Positions 32,271-41,430 of a stretch of 64,000 nt of DNA are shown here, piece after piece. Both the position numbers and the translations under genes were made by a program. Origin of the DNA: a bacterium (GTDB lineage Bacteria; UBP15; UBA6099); contig JAKQPS010000005.1 of assembly GCA_029564595.1 (NCBI GenBank), forward strand, positions 1 through 64,000, read 5' to 3'. The notes under the pieces were generated by a model. It made no database searches. It was not told where the DNA came from and saw only the letters and a program-made list of their open reading frames with translations. Position 1 is the first letter of the stretch. Each line of letters opens with the position of its first letter.

Positions 32271-33011
32271 TCATTCCCCTCCGATATAAGTGCCTATCTT
32301 TTTTCCGAGCACAAGCTTCTTAAGGTTGCCTTTCTTCAGAAAATCGAAGACCACTATTGGTATGTTGTTGTTCTGGCAAAGAGTGGTCGCCGTGGTATCC
32401 ATCACTTTGAGCTGTCTGCTTACGACGTCCATATAGCACAACCTTTCGAAACGAACGGCGTCCGGGCACTTGAGAGGATCCTTGTCGTAAACGCCGTCCA
32501 CGCGGGTCGCCTTCAGGATCGCGTCCGCGCCTATCTCTACGGCTCTCAACGCGGCGGCCGTGTCTGTGGTAAAAAACGGATTTCCCGTGCCAGCCACGAA
32601 AATAACAACCCTTTTTTTCTCCAAGTGCCTGACCGCTCTCCGCCTGATGTACGCCTCAGCCACAGCTCGCATTTCGATGGCGGTCATCACCCGTGTGTCC
32701 AGCCCGATATTTTCCAGCGCATTCTGAAGAGCCAGCCCGTTTATCACAGTCGCCAGCATCCCCATATAATCGGCGGACGCTCTCTCCATGCCTTTTGCGG
32801 CCACCGATACGCCTCGGAAAATATTTCCGCCTCCGACAACGACCGCGACTTCCACGCCCAAGTCCCTCACGCTTCTTATCTCTTCGGCGTAGTCCTGCAG
32901 CCTGTCCACGTCTATTCCGTACTGCTGCGCTCCGGCGAGGCCTTCGCCGCTAACCTTCAGCAGTATCCTTTTGAAAATCGGTTTTGTTTTTTCAGCCGTT
33001 TTTTTCGCCAC
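32271..33011 (-). CDS. pyrH: UMP kinase
   Basis: A 246-residue hexameric UMP kinase making UDP for nucleotide and cell-wall sugar synthesis. Motifs: [39 protein letters not shown] and [13 protein letters not shown]. The start is GTG at 33011 with a strong GGGAGGGG site; the first 12 residues are an extra Lys-rich extension. It is first in the operon, with a TATAAT box 33 bases upstream; rpsB and tsf, its usual neighbours, are absent, and a transporter runs the other way. Confidence 0.98.
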   Translation of the reverse strand: MAKKTAEKTKPIFKRILLKVSGEGLAGAQQYGIDVDRLQDYAEEIRSVRDLGVEVAVVVGGGNIFRGVSVAAKGMERASADYMGMLATVINGLALQNALENIGLDTRVMTAIEMRAVAEAYIRRRAVRHLEKKRVVIFVAGTGNPFFTTDTAAALRAVEIGADAILKATRVDGVYDKDPLKCPDAVRFERLCYMDVVSRQLKVMDTTATTLCQNNNIPIVVFDFLKKGNLKKLVLGKKIGTYIGGE

Positions 33012-33043
33012 TATGCCCCTCCCGCCTGATTGCGGCTCAGAGT

Positions 33044-33049
33044 ATTATA
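33044..33049 (-). promoter_or_regulatory. -10 box of pyrH operon
   Basis: A perfect TATAAT on the minus strand would start RNA near 33036, 25 bases before the pyrH GTG, leaving just enough room for the GGGAGGGG site. No good -35 box is seen at 16-18 bases. Confidence 0.5.
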
Positions 33050-33086
33050 TCGCATATCTCTGAAAAGTACACAGAATCGCGCGCGC

Positions 33087-33121
33087 GGGCGCGCTTAAAA
33101 AACATCTTTTTTTTAGCGCCC
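33087..33121. other. Long hairpin upstream of pyrH promoter
   Basis: GGGCGC/GCGCCC closes an inner A-run/T-run stem (TTAAAAAA and TTTTTTTTA) around CATC, making a 35-base imperfect palindrome with an (GC)n tract beside it. It looks like an intrinsic terminator in either direction but stands in a divergent spacer, where a terminator is unexpected; it may be left from rearrangement or serve as an operator or cruciform. Confidence 0.55.
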
Positions 33122-33209
33122 GCAAAGACTACAATATCCGCTGCGGACAACCCTCTGCGCGCGGCGCAAAAACCGCGATGTGGCTCTATTAAGTTTCGGC
33201 GGCAACTCA

Positions 33210-34433
33210 ATGAGCATTGCGGCAATCCTGATTTTTATACTCACATACGCTCTCATAGCGGGCAGGAGACTGGCTGCGCTTCCCATCGGGCGTCCCGCGG
33301 GAGCCCTTCTCGGCGCTCTTCTTATGGTTGTTTTCGGAGCGCTTTCTCCTGAAGAAAGCTACCGCGCGGTGGATGCCGACACCATTCTTCTACTCTTTTC
33401 TATGATGCTTCTTTCCGGGTATCTTGGCAAATCAGGCGTGTTTTCATCGATTTTCGGCGCAGTATTGCGAGTCTGCCGCTCGCCCGAAGGTCTCCTATAC
33501 GCGATAGCCGCGCTCTCCGCCTCTCTTTCCGCTTTCCTTGTGAACGACACGGTGTGCCTGATGATGACGCCGATTGTCGTGTCGATATGCTCGCGGCATA
33601 AGCTCCCTATGGGACCTTATCTCATAGCGCTGGCTACTTCAGCTAATATCGGCAGCGCCGCGACTCTGGTCGGAAACCCTCAAAACATGATAATCGGAAG
33701 CATGAGCGATTACGGGTTTGCCCGCTTCATGGCGGTTTCAGGCCCGGCGGCTCTGGCCGGCATGATGGTAAACATTGCTCTTCTGAAGGTTTATTTCGCC
33801 CGCCGCCTTCCTCGTGATTTCACAGAGGACGCCGGATTCGAGTCCACCATCGAGCTGAAACGGCCTCCGTTTTCAGTTCTGGTTTTCGTTGCGGTTGCGG
33901 CCTGTTTTCTGTCGGGAACACACATGGGTTACACAGCTCTGGCAGGCGCGGTTCTGATAATGCTCCGGGAGCGCAAAGAACCGACGGAAGCTCTCGGCGG
34001 AGTGGACTGGACCCTGCTTCTTTTTTTCGCCGCGTTGTTCGTAGTGGTGGAAGGCCTCGCATCCACCGGAGTCGTAGAGAAATCATGGGACGCGTTTTCG
34101 TACGCTCTCCGCACGGACACGCCATCGGGAATGGCTATGTTCGCAGCATTCATGACCGTCGGCTCAAATCTGGTCTCGAATGTGCCTATGGTTCTTCTGA
34201 CCGGCTCCCATATCGAAGGATTCGGATCGCCGGATCGCGCATGGGCCTTGCTTGCATACACGACAACAGTCGCCGGCAACCTGACTCTGTTAGGCTCAGT
34301 CGCCAACATCATCGTGGCCGAGCAATCTAAAAAATCTTATAACCTTGGCTTCTTTGAATATCTGAAATTCGGCGCGGTGTCCACAGCGCTCGCAATGACC
34401 GCAGGCGTCATAGTCATCGCCCTGCTAACCTGA
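33210..34433 (+). CDS. ArsB/NhaD/CitM-type ion transporter
   Basis: A 407-residue inner-membrane transporter with about 10-11 helices. The paired hairpin motifs NDTVCLMMTPIVV...ATLVGNPQNMIIG in the first half and SNVPMVLLTG...TLLGSVANIIVAE in the second are typical of the ion-transporter superfamily that holds ArsB, NhaD and DASS/YbiR members. Substrate could be Na+/H+, arsenite or an anion; nothing nearby decides. ATG 33210 is chosen over the GTG at 33180 because it directly starts the first helix. Divergent from pyrH. Confidence 0.88.
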   Translation: MSIAAILIFILTYALIAGRRLAALPIGRPAGALLGALLMVVFGALSPEESYRAVDADTILLLFSMMLLSGYLGKSGVFSSIFGAVLRVCRSPEGLLYAIAALSASLSAFLVNDTVCLMMTPIVVSICSRHKLPMGPYLIALATSANIGSAATLVGNPQNMIIGSMSDYGFARFMAVSGPAALAGMMVNIALLKVYFARRLPRDFTEDAGFESTIELKRPPFSVLVFVAVAACFLSGTHMGYTALAGAVLIMLRERKEPTEALGGVDWTLLLFFAALFVVVEGLASTGVVEKSWDAFSYALRTDTPSGMAMFAAFMTVGSNLVSNVPMVLLTGSHIEGFGSPDRAWALLAYTTTVAGNLTLLGSVANIIVAEQSKKSYNLGFFEYLKFGAVSTALAMTAGVIVIALLT

Positions 34434-34577
34434 CGCCGGATCTGAGCCGATTAAAAGGAAATCCTGTTTTTATTGTTTTTTTAGATAAAAGCGTAGTAAA
34501 ATTGCTCCCGACCGCCATTATAGACGTGTCATACCGCAACGCAACACGGCGGTAAAAGCATCATCTGGAGGACGCTA

Positions 34578-36206
34578 ATGAAAACATCTTTCAAACGAAT
34601 TGTCAGAACAGCGGCGTCAGTCGCAACGGCATTGTTGTTCGGAGCTTATTCCGGGGCTTTCGCTCAGGACTGCTCGAACATCAAAACAGACAATGGGCTT
34701 GTGAGCGGAAAACTCGACTCAGGCGTTTGCTCTTTTAAAGGCATTCCCTATGCGGCCCCGCCTGTAGGCGACCTCAGGTTCGCGCTTCCGGTTAAAGCCG
34801 AGCCGTGGGAAGGAACTCTTGAAGCTTTCAATTACGGCAACGATTGCGTTCAGCATCCGCTGAGTCTCTTCCCTTCGGACAAAATATCCGGCAGCGAAGA
34901 CTGCTTGTATCTTAATGTGTGGTCTCAAGCAAAGGCTTCGGATTCCAAGCTGAAACCGGTGATGTTCTTCATCCACGGAGGAGGATTCCTCAACGGCTCC
35001 GGAGCGTGGCCCATCTACGACGGCACGACACTGTCGTCGAGAGGCGATGTCGTAGTGGTGACCATCAATTATAGGCTCGGCAATTTCGGATTTTTCGCGC
35101 ATCCCTCGCTCCGCAGAGATGACGGAGGAGTGGGCAATTACGGATTATACGACATGGTGGCGGCGCTCGAATGGACGCGCGACAATATTAAGGCTTTCGG
35201 CGGCGACCCAGACAACATAACTATATTCGGCGAATCCGCAGGCGGCATCAGCGTAGGGCTTATCATGATATCGCCCAAAGCTCAGGGGCTGTTTCAAAAA
35301 GCCATCATCGAAAGCGGTCCGGTGCATTATTTCTCCAGCCCTGCTAAAAAAATGGAGGAAACCGGACTCGAAGCGGCCGCTAAACTCGGCTGTCCCGACG
35401 CGGCGGCGGCCCCCCAGTGTCTGCGCTCAATCTCTGCGGAAGCTCTGATGCTCGGCGCACCGGGCACTCTTTCCCTCCTGTCGAGCTATGAAACTTCCGG
35501 CAAGTATGTTTATGCTCCCGTTATTGACGGCGTGTTTATTCCGGACACCCCGGCCGAGATGTTCAAACGCGGCGACTTTGCTTCGAACATTCCGGTAATA
35601 ATCGGCTCGAACACGGATGAAGGCTCATTCTTCACCGCAAGCAAGAAGTTGGACACAGTCGAACAATACAACGAGACGGTTGTTTCCGATTCTAAAGCTC
35701 TCGCCGACATTTTTGACATCAAGGTCGACTTCGACGGCATTTTGAACATATTCCCGGCGTCCGAGTATCCGACGCCCAAACTGGCGTACAGTGGCATGCT
35801 GAGAGACGTGGCATTCACCTGCCCGGCTCGCGCGCTGTCAAAACAAATGATTAAAAAGCAGCCGAAAGTCTATTTGTATCTTTTCGGGAAAGCCCCCGAC
35901 GAGGTCGGGCCGCTCAAAGACTGGGGCGCGTTCCACGGTTCGGAACTCGCTTTCGTCTTCCACAATTTTGAGTTTATGGGCATCAAATTCAAATCAAAGG
36001 ACAACACCGCGACGTCAAAACGAATACTCGCTTACTGGTCGCGTTTCGCGCACACCGGAGATCCCAACCTTCAGGGCCTTCCGCAGTGGGAGCTTTTCGA
36101 CCCGGCGAAACTAAACTACATGTATCTTGATGTCGAATCCGAGATGCGCTCCGGGTACAGAAAACCAGTATGCGATTATCTTGATCAGGTTCTTTTCGAG
36201 AAATAA
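34578..36206 (+). CDS. Exported carboxylesterase type B
   Basis: A 542-residue alpha/beta hydrolase with a signal peptide (1-29, cut after AFA). The oxyanion region is FFIHGGGFLNGSG, the nucleophile lies in FGESAGG, an acidic partner in GSNTDEGSFF and a late His in WGAFHGSELAF, completing the triad. Disulphide-type Cys (EDCLYLNVW) fit a location outside the cytosol. Such enzymes hydrolyse carboxyl esters, including aryl and p-nitrobenzyl esters. Start ATG has GGAGGA eight bases ahead. It stands alone between the transporter and a convergent gene. Confidence 0.94.
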   Translation: MKTSFKRIVRTAASVATALLFGAYSGAFAQDCSNIKTDNGLVSGKLDSGVCSFKGIPYAAPPVGDLRFALPVKAEPWEGTLEAFNYGNDCVQHPLSLFPSDKISGSEDCLYLNVWSQAKASDSKLKPVMFFIHGGGFLNGSGAWPIYDGTTLSSRGDVVVVTINYRLGNFGFFAHPSLRRDDGGVGNYGLYDMVAALEWTRDNIKAFGGDPDNITIFGESAGGISVGLIMISPKAQGLFQKAIIESGPVHYFSSPAKKMEETGLEAAAKLGCPDAAAAPQCLRSISAEALMLGAPGTLSLLSSYETSGKYVYAPVIDGVFIPDTPAEMFKRGDFASNIPVIIGSNTDEGSFFTASKKLDTVEQYNETVVSDSKALADIFDIKVDFDGILNIFPASEYPTPKLAYSGMLRDVAFTCPARALSKQMIKKQPKVYLYLFGKAPDEVGPLKDWGAFHGSELAFVFHNFEFMGIKFKSKDNTATSKRILAYWSRFAHTGDPNLQGLPQWELFDPAKLNYMYLDVESEMRSGYRKPVCDYLDQVLFEK

Positions 36207-36231
36207 CTGTTCTATACAACCCGTCTTCACA

Positions 36232-37080
36232 TCAGTCGGGCGCGTCCTGCTCGACTGGCGGAATGAATCTAAATTCGTAAACCCGGGCGTCCATGCCGTC
36301 GTCCGGCAGAAAATAAACGCGCCCTCCATGCAATGCCACGCCCTCGCGCCCCATCGCGTTCCCGGCCTGCGAGTCGCCGATTTCTATTCTTTTTACCAAC
36401 CGCCATTCTTTCAAATCTATGATGTCAAGTTTGTTTCCGCTCGCGCACGCTAGAAATCCGCTGTCGGCTTTGCAATCCTGATATCCTATCCCTGTCGGGC
36501 TTTCCCTCTTTTCCAGCAGACTTCCGTCCTCGTCCCAGAAATAAAACAATTCCGCGTTCCAGTTCGCGCCGATGATGACATCCTCAGCTCTCGCGATCAG
36601 TCCGATGTGATCCTCGACCTCGAACCTGATTCTGGCCTTCAGCGTTTCTGGATCAACTTCGAATATTTTCGACGCTGTTTCTCTCTTGTAAACCGCCATC
36701 GCGATCCAGAATGCGCCGCCGCCGTAATCGAATCCGCTCGGATGAACGTAGAGTCCCTTCGCCAAATTCCTGCTTGCCGCCAACTTCATAGTCCGCCGGT
36801 CATACTTGTGCAGCCAGCCTTTTGCCGAATACTTATCCACGCTGGTGAAAAAAACATGCTCGTCAGTCATGAAAAGCCCTTGAACATGATGTACATCCGT
36901 TCCGAACGGCGGAAACACAGACACTAGTTCTATGCTTTCTACATTTTCATAATCGACAGTATGTGAGCAAAACGCAGGCGAAAAACTCGCAAGAAATAAG
37001 CACACAGCCGATATGCAAACAACAGCCGCCTTTCGCGCAAGCGTTTGCGCGAAAATATTCGTGTTTTGAGCGTGTTCCAT
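36232..37080 (-). CDS. Exported propeller-like protein (DUF6454-like)
   Basis: A 282-residue exported protein. A hydrophobic leader (AAVVCISAVCLFLASFSPAFC) ends at a Cys, so it might be a lipoprotein, although the box is not a clean one. The mature part has repeated strand-turn blocks such as HVQGLFMTDEHVFFTSVDK and ASGNKLDIIDLKEWRLVKR, as in beta-propellers that bind or turn over small molecules. The closest family I can suggest is DUF6454, with low certainty. ATG 37080, one base after the nitroreductase stop, is used; six more codons are open upstream. Confidence 0.7.
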   Translation of the reverse strand: MEHAQNTNIFAQTLARKAAVVCISAVCLFLASFSPAFCSHTVDYENVESIELVSVFPPFGTDVHHVQGLFMTDEHVFFTSVDKYSAKGWLHKYDRRTMKLAASRNLAKGLYVHPSGFDYGGGAFWIAMAVYKRETASKIFEVDPETLKARIRFEVEDHIGLIARAEDVIIGANWNAELFYFWDEDGSLLEKRESPTGIGYQDCKADSGFLACASGNKLDIIDLKEWRLVKRIEIGDSQAGNAMGREGVALHGGRVYFLPDDGMDARVYEFRFIPPVEQDAPD

Positions 37081-37081
37081 C

Positions 37082-37753
37082 TTAAAACGGATTGCCATAT
37101 TTATTCTTGGAAACTACGCTGTCGAAAGTCTTGCGAGGCCTTGCAGGAGGCTGTTCGTCTGGAACGCCAAGCGTCAGCAGCGCTAGAAGATACACTCTTT
37201 CGGGGAGAGCCAAGTCTGCGCGCACTTCGTCATACAGTTCCCGGAGGGAGCCGGTCATCTCATTGCCGAAAGCGCCCACAATGCAACAGCCAAGCCCCTG
37301 ATTTACCGCCTCGACGCACATGAACCCGTATGCGATTCCAAGTTGTTCCATCGTTCTCGCAAGGATAATCGACGGCCCGTGTTCCGCCACGCAGAAAACC
37401 GGGTCTTTCAGAAGAAGATTGTCCACGACTTCCGCCGTGGCTTTCATCGCTCCCGCCTCTATAAGCTCCAGTAGCGCCTCCCTGTTTCGAGGCTTGTCCC
37501 AAGCTCCGACATCTCCGCACACCGCGATGACAACAGGAGCGGAGGCGACGAACTTCTGCCCGCGCGACAGTTTGACCAGTTTCTGCTTCAGGGCTTCATC
37601 GACCACCGCGATGAAATGCCACGGTTGAACATTCTCCCACGACGGAGCCTTGCGCCCGGCGTCAAGCACTTTTCTAAGCGCGCCCTCCGGCACAGGTTCC
37701 GGCTTGTATCTTCTTATGCTTCTCCATTTTGCAATCGCTTCCGTCGTTTCCAT
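37082..37753 (-). CDS. Nitroreductase-family flavoprotein
   Basis: A 223-residue FMN-dependent reductase. The N-terminal RSIRRYKPEPVPEG and APSWENVQPWHFIAV are the FMN-binding signatures; the C-terminal GVPDEQPPARPRK is also typical. Members reduce nitro groups, quinones, flavins or halogenated tyrosines with NAD(P)H; the substrate is unknown. One base separates it from the exported propeller-like protein downstream, so the two are co-translated. Confidence 0.94.
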   Translation of the reverse strand: METTEAIAKWRSIRRYKPEPVPEGALRKVLDAGRKAPSWENVQPWHFIAVVDEALKQKLVKLSRGQKFVASAPVVIAVCGDVGAWDKPRNREALLELIEAGAMKATAEVVDNLLLKDPVFCVAEHGPSIILARTMEQLGIAYGFMCVEAVNQGLGCCIVGAFGNEMTGSLRELYDEVRADLALPERVYLLALLTLGVPDEQPPARPRKTFDSVVSKNKYGNPF

Positions 37754-37802
37754 ATTCTCCGCTCCTTTGTAATGTAATTAAGAGCTTTCCCGCCGTATAT
37801 AT

Positions 37803-38672
37803 TTACTCTTCTTTTCTCAGCCAGACGGCCCTCTGCGGGAAGGGTATTTCAATTCCCGCTTCGTCAAACCTGTTTTTGAATCTCCTTCGCATCTCCCGCA
37901 TCACGTCCCATTGTTTGAGCGGAACCGTTTTCACCATAACCCTGATAGTGACGGCCGAGTCGTCCAGCGATTCCACGCCCGGTATTTCAAAATCCTCAAG
38001 CAGCAGAGGAGCGAATTTTTCATCGGCCTTAATCTCGTCGCAAACCTGCCTTATCGTCTCCATGACCCTGTCCACGTTTTCTTTGTAAGCCACACCCACA
38101 TGTACGAGAGCGCAGGACCACCCCTTAGTCATGTTGCTCACCATATTTATCTGCCCGTTAGGGATGTAGTGGACTACTCCTTGAATGTCCCTGAGAGTCG
38201 TCACACGGAGATTTATGCCCTCGACCAACCCTCCCGTGTCCCCTATCTTAATCACATCGCCGACAGAATATTGTCCTTCGACTATAAGGAAAAAACCTGT
38301 GACGATATCCTTAACAAGACTCTGCGCGCCGAAGCCGAAGGCAAGCCCGATGAAGCCCACGCTCGCGAGTATCGGAGCGATTTTTATGCCAAGCTCCTGA
38401 AGAATCATCATTCCCGCGGCGACTGCGACGACAATCTTTATCGTATTATGCATTATTCCGCCGACCGTCCGCGCTCGCTGCCTGCGTTCGGCCAGAATCA
38501 ACTCATCGTCTTCCTTGATGGCTTTTTCCATGCGCGAAGTAAAAAGTTTCGAAAAGTGAACAGCGGCAAAACTTAAAACCGCTATCAGAAATATCTTCGG
38601 AGCCTGTGTAATAAATGATTTAATGAATCCATTAAGGAGTTCCTTATAATTGAAAATCTGTTCCATAAACAC
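37803..38672 (-). CDS. Small-conductance mechanosensitive channel (MscS)
   Basis: A 289-residue MscS protein that opens under membrane tension to release solutes after osmotic downshift. Three membrane helices: about 16-36, 65-88 and the pore helix TM3 (GFIGLAFGFGAQSLVKDIV). The beta domain has YSVGDVIKIGDTGGLVEGI and TTLRDIQGVVHYIPNGQ; a Cys-poor C-terminal alpha/beta cage follows. The length matches Escherichia coli MscS (286). Divergent from the MFS gene. Confidence 0.96.
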   Translation of the reverse strand: MFMEQIFNYKELLNGFIKSFITQAPKIFLIAVLSFAAVHFSKLFTSRMEKAIKEDDELILAERRQRARTVGGIMHNTIKIVVAVAAGMMILQELGIKIAPILASVGFIGLAFGFGAQSLVKDIVTGFFLIVEGQYSVGDVIKIGDTGGLVEGINLRVTTLRDIQGVVHYIPNGQINMVSNMTKGWSCALVHVGVAYKENVDRVMETIRQVCDEIKADEKFAPLLLEDFEIPGVESLDDSAVTIRVMVKTVPLKQWDVMREMRRRFKNRFDEAGIEIPFPQRAVWLRKEE

Positions 38673-38750
38673 CTCCAGCAGATTAATGCGACAAACTTAT
38701 GACATAAAGATTATATAGATTTTCTCCGCTCGGCGCTAACTATCCCCGCA

Positions 38751-38779
38751 TTGACAAATCCATACGCCGGACGTACTTT
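38751..38779 (+). promoter_or_regulatory. Possible promoter of MFS gene
   Basis: A perfect TTGACA and a 17-base spacer are followed by TACTTT, a weak -10 (three of six). Position fits a leader of about 55 bases for the MFS gene. Confidence 0.42.
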
Positions 38780-38797
38780 ACTTTGATGCCGGTTCGG

Positions 38798-38815
38798 CGC
38801 TGGCTTTCGCCAGCG
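38798..38815 (+). other. Leader hairpin of MFS gene
   Basis: A perfect CGCTGGC/GCCAGCG stem with a TTTC loop lies in the predicted leader, ending 15 bases before the GGAG ribosome site. The TTTC loop is also used in the palindrome at 55639-55656. It could modulate translation or be a small repetitive palindrome. Confidence 0.5.
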
Positions 38816-38840
38816 GCCGCCGTTTGTGACGGAGATTTGA

Positions 38841-40031
38841 TTGAACGGAAAAAAGAAAACATCTTCTCTGATTCTGGTCGCGTGTGTTCATGCGGTGAAC
38901 CACGCGCTGTTCAACATGCTCACCCCTCTCGCCATCACGCTGATGAAATCGTTCGGGTATAATAATGTCGCGCCCATCGCGCTCGGATTCACCCTCTACC
39001 TTGCATTCTACGGTTTTGCGCAGATTCCGCTAGGTTTTCTATCCGACCGCATGTCGCGAAGAACCATGCTCGGAGCCGGACTCATTCTCAATGGATTGGC
39101 AATAGCGATGGCGGGCGTTTCAACAGAATACACGCATTTTCTTATCGCGATGGCCGCCGCCGGGCTGGGTGGCGCGACATATCATCCTGTCGGAGCCGCA
39201 TATCTGAGCGAGTTGTACGCCGACAGAAAAGGGAGCGCGCTTGGCATAAGCGGCATAGGCGCCACAATCGGCCTGACATTCGGGCCGATAATCGGCGGTC
39301 GCCTCAATATGGCTTTCGGCTGGAGACCTACGTTCATTTTCTTCGCCGCGCTGGCCGTGGTTCTCGGAGCCGCTTTCATAAAGTTTGCCGCCGAGCCGCC
39401 CCGCGAAGAATTCAAAGACGGCTCCCGCGCGTCAAGTTTGTGGAACCCGGCGCTTGCGGTCGTTCTGATAATTGCCGCCGCCGTCTTCACTTTCAGGGAG
39501 TTCGCAGGCTGGGGAGTGTATTTCCTCGTGCCGGTTTTTACGGAGATGATATACGGATTCAACACAGTGAGGTCCGGCCTCGCGGGCGGCCTAATATCCG
39601 CTCTCGGTTTCATATCTCAACCGCTCGGCGGATGGCTTTCAGACAGGTTCGGAAGAAAACATCTCATGGCGGGCTTTCTTTTTCTTACAGCCATTTTCCT
39701 TGTCGCCATCCCTTACTCCGGCGAGAAATTCTTGTTCCCGGCGATTCTTCTTTACGGATTCACATACTCGGCCACAGTTCCGATTATCGACGCCCTCATC
39801 GCAGACCGCACTCCAAGCCGCATCAGGGGCGGAGTGCTCGGCATCTTCATGGCATCAGGCATCGGCATAAGCGCCTTTTCTCCGCGCGTCATGGGAAATA
39901 TCATCGACACCCACAACGCGGCTTTCTCCGGTTTTTCTCTCTCATTCACAATTCTTGCCGGTTGCGTGCTCGTATCGATGATAATCATGCTGCTGTTCAA
40001 AAACGCCGACGCCCCTCGCTCTAATAAATAA
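38841..40031 (+). CDS. MFS transporter
   Basis: A 396-residue transporter with 12 predicted helices and the loop motif GFLSDRMSRRTML between helices 2 and 3, repeated as GGWLSDRFGRKHLM in the second half. It is of the fosmidomycin-resistance/oxalate-formate antiporter-like kind by general pattern, but the substrate cannot be told. The start is TTG at 38841 with GGAG six bases ahead; no ATG lies near the first helix. Confidence 0.9.
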   Translation: MNGKKKTSSLILVACVHAVNHALFNMLTPLAITLMKSFGYNNVAPIALGFTLYLAFYGFAQIPLGFLSDRMSRRTMLGAGLILNGLAIAMAGVSTEYTHFLIAMAAAGLGGATYHPVGAAYLSELYADRKGSALGISGIGATIGLTFGPIIGGRLNMAFGWRPTFIFFAALAVVLGAAFIKFAAEPPREEFKDGSRASSLWNPALAVVLIIAAAVFTFREFAGWGVYFLVPVFTEMIYGFNTVRSGLAGGLISALGFISQPLGGWLSDRFGRKHLMAGFLFLTAIFLVAIPYSGEKFLFPAILLYGFTYSATVPIIDALIADRTPSRIRGGVLGIFMASGIGISAFSPRVMGNIIDTHNAAFSGFSLSFTILAGCVLVSMIIMLLFKNADAPRSNK

Positions 40032-40126
40032 TTCCCTCAATGTGGCGACATAGCAAATTATTCATCGATTTGTATTTGCCAGATGTTTTCGGTTTTTATC
40101 TGAATTCTAAATTTAAGATATTGCCC

Positions 40127-40963
40127 TTATTTACAATCCGGATTTTTGAGCGCAGCCGGCGCTGGCGTCTTTTCTATCTGGGGTGTTTTTTCATCGGTTA
40201 TCCGTTTTTTTATCCTGTCCGCCCTCTTTTTTGAAGCGGGATGAGTTCTGAAAAATAAAACCAGAGGGTTTTTCGAATCTTTCGACGACGCTCTTTCGAA
40301 GAAATCCGACGTCCCCGCGGAGCCTCCATATAGTTTTGAAACAAGCTCGAAACCGTAATCGTCGGCGGCATATTCCTGTTTCTGCGAAAACCGCATCTCC
40401 GCGCCAGCAGTCATCGACCCCAGATACTCGGTGACGGAACTGCTCGACCCCGTGACTATCGCAGAGAGAGCAAACAGCGCCAGAATCCTCCCCAGCCCTC
40501 TGAGATGATCCCGGTTGGAAAAATGGCCCAGCTCGTGCGCTAGGACCAAAGCTATTTCGTTCTCAGATTCAGCCTGCTTAAGAAGCCCTTCATAAACAAT
40601 GATGTTGCCGCCCGGCAATGCCGCCGCGTTCACCTCGTCGCCGCATATCAATATCGCGTTGTATTCCTCATATCTCTTCTGCGGTATAAGCGACGTAAGC
40701 CTGTCGAGCAGTTTTTGCAATTCTATTTGAGAAGCGTTAGGCTTTTTTTCGGATATCAAGAATTTTTCATCAAAGAAGCCGAAGAGGCGCTCCTCGGTCG
40801 ATACGGGCAGCCTTGCCGCGACAAACCCGGCGGCCATGCCGAGCGCCATATATAAGACTACCAACGCGCCTATCACGCCGAATAGAAGCAGAAAAAACTC
40901 GCGGAGCGGCGATGTCTTCTCCACGTTCACATTCTCTTCAAAATGTTTCGGCGTGTATTTCAA
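40127..40963 (-). CDS. M48-family membrane metallopeptidase
   Basis: A 278-residue zinc protease anchored by an N-terminal helix (about 24-50). The catalytic motif is VLAHELGHFSNRDH (HExxH), the third ligand Glu is in EYAADDYGFEL, and THPASKKRADRI is the family's late signature. Relatives HtpX, LoiP and BepA act on damaged membrane or outer-membrane proteins. The second hydrophobic stretch (about 160-180) is short. The gene follows the two UPF0145 genes by 5 bases, so the three are one transcription unit, and its job probably concerns envelope quality control. Confidence 0.92.
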   Translation of the reverse strand: MKYTPKHFEENVNVEKTSPLREFFLLLFGVIGALVVLYMALGMAAGFVAARLPVSTEERLFGFFDEKFLISEKKPNASQIELQKLLDRLTSLIPQKRYEEYNAILICGDEVNAAALPGGNIIVYEGLLKQAESENEIALVLAHELGHFSNRDHLRGLGRILALFALSAIVTGSSSSVTEYLGSMTAGAEMRFSQKQEYAADDYGFELVSKLYGGSAGTSDFFERASSKDSKNPLVLFFRTHPASKKRADRIKKRITDEKTPQIEKTPAPAALKNPDCK

Positions 40964-40968
40964 TCCTG

Positions 40969-41427
40969 TTATTTTTTGTAAATGACGGCGGTTCCGTAGG
41001 CAAGAACCTCGACCGCGCCGACAGCGTTCTTCCCTCCGGCGTTCTGTCCGATGGAAGACGTCTCATACCTTGTATTCAGGACAATGTCCGCCCCGGCCGC
41101 CTGCTTCTTCATTCTCAACGTTGCTTCCCGTCTTGCCCTGTCCACCAGCGTTTCATAGGCTCCGACCCGACCGCCGAATATTTTCCTGAGATTCGCCAGA
41201 ACCATCTTAAAATAGTCCAGTCCGACGCAAACGCTGCCCGACACCAGCCATGCGCTTTCCACCATTTCTTCGTCTTCCACATGCCTTATTGTGACAGCCG
41301 GCAGATTGAGCGTTTCCTTTTCCCTCGCGATTATCGAAGCGTAATGCTTCTTCTCAGCCGCATGTCCGGCCAGATATCCTAGCGCCAGCAAAAAAACGAA
41401 TACGCCAAGGTTTATCAGAGATTCCAT
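40969..41427 (-). CDS. Membrane-anchored UPF0145 (YbjQ) protein
   Basis: A 152-residue protein with an N-terminal membrane helix (about 5-23) fused to a YbjQ domain (about 50-152: LVSGSVCVGLDYFKMV, GGRVGAYETLVDRARREA, YGTAVIY). YbjQ forms pentamers and has been called a putative heavy-metal-binding fold; its role is unknown. It is a paralogue of the next gene upstream, with three bases between them. The helix would tether the domain to the inner membrane beside the M48 peptidase. Confidence 0.88.
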   Translation of the reverse strand: MESLINLGVFVFLLALGYLAGHAAEKKHYASIIAREKETLNLPAVTIRHVEDEEMVESAWLVSGSVCVGLDYFKMVLANLRKIFGGRVGAYETLVDRARREATLRMKKQAAGADIVLNTRYETSSIGQNAGGKNAVGAVEVLAYGTAVIYKK

Positions 41428-41430
41428 GGC

